In this document: positions 37,061 through 45,549 of the stretch, piece by piece | How positions within the stretch are numbered: position 1 is the stretch's first letter | Layout of the letters: the number at the start of each line of letters is the position of its first letter | Source of the DNA: Flavobacterium azizsancarii | Lineage (GTDB): Bacteria; Bacteroidota; Bacteroidia; Flavobacteriales; Flavobacteriaceae | Direction: 5' to 3' | DNA: 64,000 bases | Assembly (NCBI RefSeq): GCF_027980145.1 | Contig: NZ_JAMZNK010000019.1 | Location: forward strand, 35,942-99,941 | Notes under the pieces: generated by a model | Told to the model about the DNA's origin: nothing | Databases searched by the model: none | The model's input: only the letters and a program-made list of their open reading frames with translations | Made by a program: the position numbers and the translations under genes

Positions 37061-37104
37061 TTGGTCATGTTAATAAATTCCTAATTTTGAAATTCGAAGT
37101 AAAA
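37061..37104 (+). promoter_or_regulatory. susC promoter and possible operator
   Basis: TTG at 37061-37063 and TAATTTTG at 37082-37089, spaced 18 bases, match the Bacteroidota promoter exactly. Transcription would begin near 37095-37097. The candidate operator TTCGAAGTAAAA (37093-37104) overlaps that site, suitable for repression by the neighbouring LacI-type protein. Confidence 0.7.
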
Positions 37105-37154
37105 TTAAAAACTTAAATAACAATCACAAACTCAAACTAATTTAAACAAAAAGT

Positions 37155-40130
37155 ATGAAAACAATTTACAATAAGTTGTTATTTTTATTCCTACTGTTAC
37201 CATTTACTGTACTCGCTCAAAGTACTGTAACCGGAACAGTTGCCGATCTGGCAACGGGGCAACCAATCCCGGGAGTAAATGTAAATGTACAGGGTGCCCC
37301 AGGCGGAGCATCAACAGATTTTGACGGTAAATTTCAGTTATCTAATGTAAAAAATGGAGACAAAATTTTGGTTTCATTTATTGGGTATAAAACGTCAACG
37401 ATAGTTTTTAATGGTCAAAAAACTTTATCAGTTTCTTTAGAGGAAGATACCAATCAGCTTCAAGAAGTTGTGGTACAGGTAGGTTACGGTACTGTTAAGA
37501 AAAAAGATGCTACAGGTTCTGTATCCCAAATTTCTGCAAAAGAATTTAACAAAGGAATCAACGTTACTCCGGAAAGTTTAATCAGCGGTCGTATCGCTGG
37601 TGTAAATGTTGTTGGAGGAGGTGCTCCGGGAGCAAAAGCTGATATTAGAATACGTGGAGGATCTTCATTAACAGCTTCTAATGAACCTTTGATTGTATTA
37701 GACGGACTTCCGTTAAGTAATGCAGTACCAAGTGGATCAACTAGTATTTTGTCTACAATTGACCCTAATGATATTGAATCTTTTACAGTGCTTAAAGATG
37801 CTTCTGCAGCAGCGATCTACGGATCCAGAGCAGCAAATGGTGTAATTGTAATTACGACTAAAAAAGGAAGTAAAGGCGGTGTAAAAGTTAATTTTAGCTC
37901 ACAAGTTGGTATTAATACAGTGGCTAATACGGTTGATGTGTTAAGTGCTGACCAATTTCGTAATTTAGTAAATACTAAAGGTACTCCTGCTCAACAAGCA
38001 TTAATGGGGACTGCAAATACAAACTGGCAGGATGAAATTTTTCATACAGCCCTGACAACGAACAATAATATCTCTGTAAGTGGTTCATTATTTAATAAAT
38101 TACCGGTGCGTTTATCTGTTGGTAATGTTGATAATCCTGGAATCTTAAGAAACACTTCTTTTGAAAGAACTACGACATCGATATCGTTAAATCCGGTATT
38201 ATTTGATAATCACCTGAAAATTGATATTAGCGGAAATATATCGTTTAATAAAAATCAATTTCAGGATGAAGGAGCTGTTATTGGCGGAGCTATAGGATTT
38301 GATCCTACACAATCTGTTTATCAGTCAGGATCTCGTTACGGAGGGTATTTTGAATGGTTAGAACCTAACGGAAATTTACCTTTATTGCCTTCAAGAAACC
38401 CGGTTGCCAGATTAAATGAGGAAGACAAAAGATCAACTTCTACCAGAAAATGGGGTAATATTAGAGTAGATTATAAGTTTCATTTCTTCGAAGACTTAAG
38501 AATCATCGCTGAAGCCGGTATTGACAGGTTTGATAGCAGCGGATATAACAGACAAAGTACACAAAGTCCTTTAGGATATCAGCCAAATGCTTTTAGTTCG
38601 GGAAATTGGGTAAATTTAGGAAACTACAATAGTTACACTAATGATCTTCAAAATAAGAACTTAAACACCTATTTTAATTATACGAAAGACTTAGGTAAAT
38701 TTAAGATTGATGCAACTGCAGGATATAACTATCAGATGTTTCAAAAACAAAAATACGAATCAGGAGAGACTACACAGCCAACTCGTAATGAATTAACAAC
38801 AATTGATCCGGACGTTAATTTGCAATCTTTTTTTGGTCGTTTGACATTAAACTATGACAGCCGTTACCTTTTGACACTGAACTACAGAAGAGACGGAACT
38901 TCACGTTTTTCTAAAGAAAACAGATGGGGTAATTTTGGGGGAGCAGCTTTTGCATGGAATATTGCCGAAGAATCTTTCTTAAAAGATAATAATACACTTT
39001 CTAGTTTAAAATTAAGGGTAGGTTATGGTACAACCGGACAACAGGATATTTTAGCTCAGTACGATTATTTGAGAAGAGTTACACTTGGTACTATTAATTC
39101 TCAGTATATTTTTGGGAATACCATTTATAAAACAGCAAGACCTGAAGGATATAATGAAAATATCAAGTGGGAAGAATTAGGAGAGATGAACCTTGGGGTT
39201 GATTTTGGATTCCTGAATGACAGAATTACGGGTACAGTAAATTATTTTGATAAAAAATCAACTGATTTATTAGCAGATGTTGTGGTTCCGGATGGAGCAA
39301 ATATTAGAAATACTGGAACTTATAATGTTGGTAGTGTAAGAACTAAAGGGTTTGAGTTTAATATTCAGTCAGACATCATTAAAGGGGATAAATTGAACTG
39401 GAATGTTGCTTTTAATGCTACCTATATTGATCGAAAAATTACAGATTTAGGAGTTACTGTTCCAGGTTTTGACGGATACTTAACCGGAGATAATATTGCC
39501 GGAGGTGGTGGAAATAAAATTCAGGTTAATTCTGTAGGATACTCACCAGAATCATTTTTAGTATACGAGCAATTATACGATGCTAATAAAAAACCAATTG
39601 CCGGCGCTTATGTAGACAGAAACGGAGATGGTAAAATTGATGATGGAGATCGTTACAGATTTCATAAACCAGCAGCAGATTACTCGTTTGGATTATTTTC
39701 TACTTTAAACTATAAAAAGTTTGATTTTACAATGAACTGGAGAGCGAGTTTAGGAAATTATATTTTTGATAATGTGAGTTCTAACCTTGGATATTCTGAC
39801 GCAGGTTTAAGAAGACAAACAGATTTATCGAATGTGGGTTCTGATTATCTTAATACTGGATTTACGTATGAAGACAATGGTACATCTCGTTACTTATCTG
39901 ATTATTACATAAAAGATGCTTCTTTTATCAAGTTAGATAATGTTACTCTTGGGTATACTTTTGATAAAACGTTATTAAAATCAGCTAGTTTAAGATTTAC
40001 TGCCGGTGTTCAGAATGTTTTTGTACTTACAAAATATGGTGGTTTAGATCCTGAGAAATTCAACGGAATAGACAATAATGTTTACCCAAGAGCCAGAACA
40101 TACTTGTTTGGGGTAAATGCAAGTTTCTAA
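37155..40130 (+). CDS. susC: SusC/RagA family TonB-linked outer membrane protein
   Basis: This 991-residue receptor has a signal peptide (ending PFTVLAQ), a carboxypeptidase-like N-domain (TGQPIPGVNVNVQG then FDGKFQLSNV), a SusC-specific VVVQVGYGTVKKKD linker, the plug domain with IRIRGGSSL and VLKDASAAAIYGSRAANG, and a large beta-barrel. It imports oligosaccharides with TonB energy. SusD and SusE partners follow directly, which marks a starch or maltodextrin system. The leader of 60 bases after the promoter has no obvious structure. Confidence 0.95.
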   Translation: MKTIYNKLLFLFLLLPFTVLAQSTVTGTVADLATGQPIPGVNVNVQGAPGGASTDFDGKFQLSNVKNGDKILVSFIGYKTSTIVFNGQKTLSVSLEEDTNQLQEVVVQVGYGTVKKKDATGSVSQISAKEFNKGINVTPESLISGRIAGVNVVGGGAPGAKADIRIRGGSSLTASNEPLIVLDGLPLSNAVPSGSTSILSTIDPNDIESFTVLKDASAAAIYGSRAANGVIVITTKKGSKGGVKVNFSSQVGINTVANTVDVLSADQFRNLVNTKGTPAQQALMGTANTNWQDEIFHTALTTNNNISVSGSLFNKLPVRLSVGNVDNPGILRNTSFERTTTSISLNPVLFDNHLKIDISGNISFNKNQFQDEGAVIGGAIGFDPTQSVYQSGSRYGGYFEWLEPNGNLPLLPSRNPVARLNEEDKRSTSTRKWGNIRVDYKFHFFEDLRIIAEAGIDRFDSSGYNRQSTQSPLGYQPNAFSSGNWVNLGNYNSYTNDLQNKNLNTYFNYTKDLGKFKIDATAGYNYQMFQKQKYESGETTQPTRNELTTIDPDVNLQSFFGRLTLNYDSRYLLTLNYRRDGTSRFSKENRWGNFGGAAFAWNIAEESFLKDNNTLSSLKLRVGYGTTGQQDILAQYDYLRRVTLGTINSQYIFGNTIYKTARPEGYNENIKWEELGEMNLGVDFGFLNDRITGTVNYFDKKSTDLLADVVVPDGANIRNTGTYNVGSVRTKGFEFNIQSDIIKGDKLNWNVAFNATYIDRKITDLGVTVPGFDGYLTGDNIAGGGGNKIQVNSVGYSPESFLVYEQLYDANKKPIAGAYVDRNGDGKIDDGDRYRFHKPAADYSFGLFSTLNYKKFDFTMNWRASLGNYIFDNVSSNLGYSDAGLRRQTDLSNVGSDYLNTGFTYEDNGTSRYLSDYYIKDASFIKLDNVTLGYTFDKTLLKSASLRFTAGVQNVFVLTKYGGLDPEKFNGIDNNVYPRARTYLFGVNASF

Positions 40131-40165
40131 TCGCGCACTGAAAAATAAATTTAAAAAGAAATAAA

Positions 40166-41770
40166 ATGAAAATATCATTTAAACATATATCTTATTTTTT
40201 CCTATTGATTTTAGGATTAAATATGACGCTTACTTCGTGTACTGGCGACTTAGATGTGACGCCTCGTGATAAAAACGAATTTTTATCTGAGACCTTTTTT
40301 GAGGACCCGGCTTCATACAAACAAGTATTAGCAAAATTATACGCAGGTTTATATGTAGGAGGTAATGACGGAGATGGTAAACCGGATATTGCAGGACTTG
40401 GAGGAGACTTTAGTAGTTATTTAAGATTGCTTTTTGTGGTGCAGGAACTTCCTACTGATGAAGCAATTATTGGATGGGCTGATGGTACTTTACCCACTTT
40501 AAATACACAAAATTGGGCTCCTGCAAATGAATTTTTGGCAGGAACATACTCAAGAGCATTCTATGAAATTAGTGTTGCGAATGAGTTTTTAAGACAAACT
40601 ACAGAGGAAAAATTGAAAGCCAGAGGAGTGGATGATAATCTAAAAGCGCAAATTGTGACTTTTAGAGCAGAAGCTCGTTTTTTAAGAGCATTCTCTTACT
40701 ATAATCTAATGGATTTGTTTGGAGGTGTGCCTATTACAACTGAAGCTGATCCTGTTGGATTATTTTATCCCGTGCAAAAAACAAGAGCAGAAGTTTTTGC
40801 TTTTGTTGAAGGGGAGTTAAAAGATATGGATAAAGATTTAGCTGCTTCTGGAGCAAATGAATATGGTAGAATAGATAAAGTTGCTGCTAAATTTTTATTG
40901 GCACAAATTTATTTAAATGCTAAGGTATACATAGGAGTAGAAAAAAATAGCGAAGTAGCTTCTTTATGTGGTGAAATTATTAATTCAACATATAAATTTG
41001 CAGATGTACCATATCGTTATTTATTCTCTGCAGACAATAATAGAAACGGAGCTCAAAGCGAATTTATTTTTCCAATCATTAGTGATGGTAATGCTATTAG
41101 AGCAGTAGGTGGAGGAATGAGTTTTATCATTCACGCTTCTATTGGTGGTAGTATGGATTCTGCAGATCAGGGTATGGATGGTGGATGGCAGGGAACCAGA
41201 GCTCGTAAAGAGTTTGTGGCTCTTTTTCCTGATGCTACTGCAACCGGAGATAAAAGAGGGACATTTTATACAGATGGTCAGTCTTTAGATATTAATAACG
41301 TATCAACTTTTACAGATGGTTATGCTGTAACAAAATTCATCAATGTAAACTCTGACGGATCAAAAGCGCAAAGACCAGATGTTCCGGATACTGATTTTCC
41401 AATGTTCAGATTATCTGATGCTTATTTGATGTATGCTGAAGCTACGGTAAGAGGAGCCAGTACAGGTAATATAGGTACTGCTGTAGGATATATTAACCAA
41501 ATTAGAAAAAGAGCTGAAGCTAGATCAATAACTAATGGAGATTTGACTCTTGACTTTATTTTGGCAGAAAGAGGACGTGAATTATTTTGGGAATGCCACA
41601 GAAGAACAGATTTGATTCGTTTTGGGAAATTTACCGGAGGATCTAAAATCTGGCAATGGAAAGGTGGGGTTATGACTGGTACGTCGACTGAATCATTCAG
41701 AGATTTAATGCCTATTCCTGCCAGAACTATTCAGGCAAATCCAACATTGAAGCAAAATCCAGGATACTAA
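40166..41770 (+). CDS. susD: RagB/SusD family nutrient uptake lipoprotein
   Basis: This 534-residue surface lipoprotein has a lipobox ending in Cys25 (LTSC) and a SusD fold with TPR-like helices. It contains the usual FRAEARFLRAFSYYNLMDLFGGVPI segment and the C-terminal ERGRELFWECHRRTDLIRFGKF signature. It forms the lid over the SusC barrel and captures glucans. The gap to susC is 35 bases. Confidence 0.95.
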   Translation: MKISFKHISYFFLLILGLNMTLTSCTGDLDVTPRDKNEFLSETFFEDPASYKQVLAKLYAGLYVGGNDGDGKPDIAGLGGDFSSYLRLLFVVQELPTDEAIIGWADGTLPTLNTQNWAPANEFLAGTYSRAFYEISVANEFLRQTTEEKLKARGVDDNLKAQIVTFRAEARFLRAFSYYNLMDLFGGVPITTEADPVGLFYPVQKTRAEVFAFVEGELKDMDKDLAASGANEYGRIDKVAAKFLLAQIYLNAKVYIGVEKNSEVASLCGEIINSTYKFADVPYRYLFSADNNRNGAQSEFIFPIISDGNAIRAVGGGMSFIIHASIGGSMDSADQGMDGGWQGTRARKEFVALFPDATATGDKRGTFYTDGQSLDINNVSTFTDGYAVTKFINVNSDGSKAQRPDVPDTDFPMFRLSDAYLMYAEATVRGASTGNIGTAVGYINQIRKRAEARSITNGDLTLDFILAERGRELFWECHRRTDLIRFGKFTGGSKIWQWKGGVMTGTSTESFRDLMPIPARTIQANPTLKQNPGY

Positions 41771-41790
41771 CACCTTTATAAAATAGTAAA

Positions 41791-42879
41791 ATGAAAAATA
41801 TATATAAAATTTTAATCGCATTTATTGGTGTATTGGCGGTATCATGTAATGCTGATGCTGTAGATAACAGGCCAATTGTTGATGCTGTTACAGCGCCTGA
41901 AATAACTGCGCCAGTAACAGGAAAAGAATTTGTATTAGATGCAGATCATGCAGGAGATGTAGCTGACAAATTTACATGGTCAAAAGCAGTATATTCTGCT
42001 CCTGTAGTGCTAAAATATAAGTTGATAATTGATAAAAAAGGTGGCGATTTTACAAAAGCGATAACCCTTGAAACAACGAGTAATATTGCTGAAGTTTCTG
42101 TACTGGTTAAAGATTTAAATCAGGCAGCAATTGATTTAGGAGCAGCAACAGATGTAGTATCTCAGTTTGACGTAAAAGTTTCTTCGGATATTTCAGGAGA
42201 AGTTCCTCAGATGTCTAAAGCTATCACAATCAGTGTAACACCTTACTCGGGAAGAGTAGCATATGATTTTACGGATTGGTATTTAGTAGGAGCTGCTGTA
42301 GAAGGTGGTTGGGATAACAACCTTGACACGAAGCATCAACCGATGTATAGAGATGGAAAAAATGCAGATCTATATAAATTTACAGGTTTCTTTAAAGCAG
42401 GTAATTTTAAGTTGATTTCTGAAAAAGGAAGCTGGGCGACTCAATTAGGGAAAGCCGGAAGTGATGCTATTGAAATAAATAGTAATGCAGGCGAATTTAC
42501 AATTCCGGCAGATGGATATTATACTTTTCAATTTAACACAAAAGCTTTAACGTATACATTAGTAACTTATAATGATGCTGCTGCAAAAACGAACGCAACG
42601 GTTGGAATTATTGGAGACAGTACACCAAAAGGTTGGGATGCTTCTACCCCTATGGTAAACTCTACTTTTAATAAACACGCATGGAGCCTTGGCGTGACTG
42701 CCTTAAATGATGGTGGACTTAAGTTTAGAGCAAATGATGGTTGGGATGTTGCCTGGGGTGGAGATACTGCTTTTTCAGGAGGCGGTAATGGAGAAAACAT
42801 ACCAGTAGAAAAATCTAAATATGTTATTTATTTCAATGATTTAGACGGAAGCTATTTAATGATTCCGAATCAAGGATAA
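41791..42879 (+). CDS. SusE/SusF-like starch-binding lipoprotein
   Basis: This 362-residue lipoprotein (Cys19) has an N-terminal SusE domain at about residues 28-150 (APEITAPVTGKEFVLD, FTWSKAVYS) followed by two starch-binding-like modules. The first contains DWYLVGAAVEGGWDNN and the second VGIIGDSTPKGWDAST. Such proteins sit on the surface and increase glucan binding. It closes the susCDE operon with a terminator behind it. It is one protein where Bacteroides has separate SusE and SusF. Confidence 0.88.
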   Translation: MKNIYKILIAFIGVLAVSCNADAVDNRPIVDAVTAPEITAPVTGKEFVLDADHAGDVADKFTWSKAVYSAPVVLKYKLIIDKKGGDFTKAITLETTSNIAEVSVLVKDLNQAAIDLGAATDVVSQFDVKVSSDISGEVPQMSKAITISVTPYSGRVAYDFTDWYLVGAAVEGGWDNNLDTKHQPMYRDGKNADLYKFTGFFKAGNFKLISEKGSWATQLGKAGSDAIEINSNAGEFTIPADGYYTFQFNTKALTYTLVTYNDAAAKTNATVGIIGDSTPKGWDASTPMVNSTFNKHAWSLGVTALNDGGLKFRANDGWDVAWGGDTAFSGGGNGENIPVEKSKYVIYFNDLDGSYLMIPNQG

Positions 42880-42895
42880 CTTCCCTGAAATTAAT

Positions 42896-42928
42896 AAGGG
42901 CTATCTCTGTAGGTAGCCTTTTTTTAAT
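42896..42928 (+). terminator. Terminator of the susC operon
   Basis: The stem GGCTATC/GGTAGCC (one G-T pair) with a six-base loop is followed by seven T residues, 17 bases after the SusE-like stop. Confidence 0.9.
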
Positions 42929-43005
42929 CGAAGCTATATTTATGGAAGTTGGTAATGAATAAAAACACACTTACAAAGTAAAAATTTTGGTTTGGTTAGT
43001 AATGC

Positions 43006-43042
43006 AAAAGGGCTGTTCTACATAACGTAGACAGCCCTTTTC
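43006..43042 (-). terminator. Terminator of the DUF6814 operon
   Basis: AAAAGGGCTGTTCTAC pairs with GTAGACAGCCCTTTT around a five-base loop (one bulged T). It lies 17 bases after the DUF6814 stop on the minus strand. Confidence 0.88.
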
Positions 43043-43058
43043 TCGTGTAATTTATTTT

Positions 43059-43286
43059 CTATTTCTTCTTATCGTTGTATTCCCCAATTACGGCAAAATA
43101 ACCAAAAGTTCCCAATCCCAGAACAATTAAAGGAGTAAGAATAAAAAGGATAATGATTCCAAATACTAAATCGTCCTGTTGGTCAGAAAGAAGTTTGGGC
43201 AAGCCAAATTCAAAGACACAAAAGTAAGCTGCTGCAGCTGCAAGAATAATCCATAAAACACCTAAAATTTGTTTGATCGTATTCAT
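43059..43286 (-). CDS. Small membrane protein, DUF6814 type
   Basis: The 75-residue protein has two hydrophobic helices (LGVLWIILAAAAAYF and VFGIIILFILTPLIVLGLGTF) and ends in GEYNDKKK. It resembles the DUF6814 family, small proteins found beside MHS-type MFS transporters in Bacteroidota. I start at the ATG at 43286, ten bases after the MFS stop. The frame would extend to 43328 by overlapping that gene. It may be a transporter accessory subunit, by association only. Confidence 0.65.
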   Translation of the reverse strand: MNTIKQILGVLWIILAAAAAYFCVFEFGLPKLLSDQQDDLVFGIIILFILTPLIVLGLGTFGYFAVIGEYNDKKK

Positions 43287-43296
43287 AATTATAGTA

Positions 43297-44793
43297 TTAA
43301 AGGTGATTAGTTTTGTTTTTATTATCAATGTAAATCATTCCAATTACAAAGCAAACAGATGCTATAATAATAGGATACCAGAGTCCGTCAAGATAAAAAT
43401 CCGGTTTTCCGGCTTGCTTGGCATGTGTTACGAAATAGGTAGAAATGGCAGGCAGTAAACCTCCAAAAATACCATTCCCAACGTGATAAGGCAGAGACAT
43501 TGATGTGTATCTGATTTTTGTTGGAAACATTTCGACCAAAAATGCGGCAATTGGGCCATAGACCATGGTAACAAACAAAACCTGGATAAAAACCAAGAGA
43601 ATTAAAGTCCATTCATCGCTTGAATTTATATTGATCGATATATGAGTTTGAGCCTCTTTTTTATCTGCAAAATCTGTTTTCTTTTCGATATACGAAGTTC
43701 CGTCAGTATAGGTTTTTGAGATTGACGTTATTTTGTCATTATTTTTGTTTGTGTCAATAGATTGATTTCTTTTATCTGTGATTTCAGTTTTATAACTCAC
43801 ATCTGTGGTCGTATACATCATTTTATAAATAGGTCTGTAAAACAAAATGGCGAGTAACATTCCGCTCATCATGATGTATTTTCGTCCTACTTTATCACTC
43901 AGCCATCCAAAAAAGATAAAAAACGGAGTTCCCATTAATAATGCAATTCCAAGTAAAGTGTCAACCTGTGATGAGTCTACATTCATTACAGTTTTCATAA
44001 AACTCATGGCGTAAAATTGTCCGGTATACCATACAACACCTTGTCCCATTGTAGCGCCAAATAATGCCAGCAAAACAAATTTTAGATTATATCTGTTTCC
44101 AAAACTTTCCTTTAATGGATTTTTACTCGTAGTACCTTCTTTTTTAGCTTTGGCAAATACAGGAGATTCATCCATGTTTTTACGGATTAAATAAGAAACT
44201 CCTACCATTACAATAGAAACCCAAAACGGAACGCGCCATCCCCAGGAATCAAAGTCTTCAGGAGAAAGTGCATTTTTTGTCGCTAAGATCACCATTAAAG
44301 AAATGAATAAACCAACCGTTGCCGTGGTTTGAATCCAGGAAGTCCAGTATCCTTTCTGTCCCACAGGAGCATGTTCAGCAACATAAGTGGCAGCACCGCC
44401 ATATTCTCCGCCAAGAGCAAGTCCTTGTAGTAAACGTAAAATCAAAACTAATAACGGAGCCATAAAACCAATCGTTTCATAACTCGGGATACAGCCTATT
44501 AAAAAAGTAGAACCGCCCATTAGCAGTAAAGTAGCCATAAAAGTGTATTTACGACCAATGATATCTCCAAGTCTTCCAAAGAATAATGCACCAAAAGGAC
44601 GCACCACAAATCCTGCTGCAAAAGTGGCTAAAGTGGATAAAAATGCTGCGGTGGGATTGTCGCTTGGAAAGAATTTAGTTGAAATTACAACGGCTAAACT
44701 TCCAAAAATATAGAAATCATACCATTCGATCATTGTACCCATTGACGAGGCCGAAATTACTTTCCAAATGCCTTTTGTAGAAGTTTTGCTCAT
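43297..44793 (-). CDS. MFS transporter, metabolite:H+ symporter (MHS) type
   Basis: This 498-residue transporter has about twelve helices and MHS-type motifs: GTMIEWYDFYIFGSLA, GRLGDIIGRKYTF, and LALGGEYGGAATYVAEHAP. A hydrophilic stretch of about 75 residues (rich in T, K, D and S, about residues 325-400) separates the helices in the second half, an unusual insertion. Family members carry dicarboxylates, betaine or similar organic acids. Substrate is unknown. Its gene is oriented away from the B12 riboswitch. Confidence 0.88.
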   Translation of the reverse strand: MSKTSTKGIWKVISASSMGTMIEWYDFYIFGSLAVVISTKFFPSDNPTAAFLSTLATFAAGFVVRPFGALFFGRLGDIIGRKYTFMATLLLMGGSTFLIGCIPSYETIGFMAPLLVLILRLLQGLALGGEYGGAATYVAEHAPVGQKGYWTSWIQTTATVGLFISLMVILATKNALSPEDFDSWGWRVPFWVSIVMVGVSYLIRKNMDESPVFAKAKKEGTTSKNPLKESFGNRYNLKFVLLALFGATMGQGVVWYTGQFYAMSFMKTVMNVDSSQVDTLLGIALLMGTPFFIFFGWLSDKVGRKYIMMSGMLLAILFYRPIYKMMYTTTDVSYKTEITDKRNQSIDTNKNNDKITSISKTYTDGTSYIEKKTDFADKKEAQTHISININSSDEWTLILLVFIQVLFVTMVYGPIAAFLVEMFPTKIRYTSMSLPYHVGNGIFGGLLPAISTYFVTHAKQAGKPDFYLDGLWYPIIIASVCFVIGMIYIDNKNKTNHL

Positions 44794-44998
44794 AAGTTGA
44801 CTTTGTGTACTTGATAATAAATAAAACTATAAAATATTTTTTTACGAATATAAAAGATATTTTTTTATTTATTTGATACTTTTTTAACAAAAGTTATTTA
44901 ATTGTTAACTCAACATTTATTCGGTAAATCACAGCCTGATAATTCCGTATAAATTATATGTTGAAGAAATGCTGAAACCCTTTAAAGTAAAGAATCTA
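44794..44998. other. AT-rich divergent intergenic region
   Basis: This region between the MFS gene and the riboswitch promoter shows no gene or strong repeat. It should hold the MFS promoter, which I cannot place reliably. Confidence 0.4.
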
Positions 44999-45030
44999 TT
45001 GTTTTTTTAAGAAAGAAAACACTAGTTTTG
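44999..45030 (+). promoter_or_regulatory. Promoter of the B12-riboswitch transcript
   Basis: TTG at 44999-45001 and TAGTTTTG at 45023-45030 are spaced 21 bases and match the phylum consensus, and the start would be near 45037, about 15 bases before the riboswitch. Confidence 0.65.
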
Positions 45031-45052
45031 CACCTCAAATTTTGAATCAGGA

Positions 45053-45214
45053 AATGGTTGTCATATTGAAGAAATATAGACATTAAAAGGGAATTTGGTG
45101 TAAATCCAAAACTGTCCCGCAGCTGTAAGCTCATTAACCGAAACCCTTTAATACGTCACTTTTCATTTCGAAAGGGAAGGCTGGGGGTAGGGAGCAAGTC
45201 AGAAGACCTGCCAT
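45053..45214 (+). ncRNA. Cobalamin (B12) riboswitch
   Basis: The element contains the conserved core phrases GGGAATTTGGTGTAAATCC, ACTGTCCCGCAGCTGTAAGC, GAAAGGGAAGGCTGG and AAGTCAGAAGACCTGCC in the right order. The outer P1 helix can form between 45053-45062 and 45205-45214. Adenosylcobalamin binding normally represses downstream expression. The next clear gene is a BtuG-like lipoprotein, a B12-scavenging function, which agrees with the switch. Confidence 0.95.
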
Positions 45215-45549
45215 TTTTATAGTAATAAATAGCTTTCGGGGATTGAAGCTTGAATTAAGAACAATACTTTTTCACTTTACGTGATCATGGTATGGTTTGG
45301 TTATTCTATTCTCGTAAGCCAAAAATGGAATTTATGAGATTTTTTTTCTGCAAATATAACATCGCAAAAGCAATTTCCTTCTGGAGGTTTTTCATTCCGA
45401 TATTTTCTTTTTCTTCACAAAAAAAATCATTACAACCTTTCGCTGTACAATATGCTGTGCTTTTACAAAAGTTTGTTTATAGAACTTTTGTTAGAGTAAG
45501 CTGTATTTCGATTTAAAGATTTAAGTACTAAAATTTTAAATATTTAATA
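45215..45549. other. Long region between the riboswitch and the first clear gene
   Basis: About 335 bases separate the riboswitch from the BtuG-like start. A 74-codon frame (45292-45516) holds a hydrophobic stretch ending in FSFSSQKK, which looks a little like a signal peptide, but the rest matches nothing I recognise and codon use does not stand out. It could be a decayed gene start, a small peptide or untranslated leader. I do not call it a gene. Confidence 0.35.

Noticed and set aside
45292..45516. A 74-codon frame between the B12 riboswitch and the BtuG-like gene
   Set aside because: No family match, no clear ribosome-binding site, and base use like intergenic DNA. I describe it as leader sequence and do not call it a gene.
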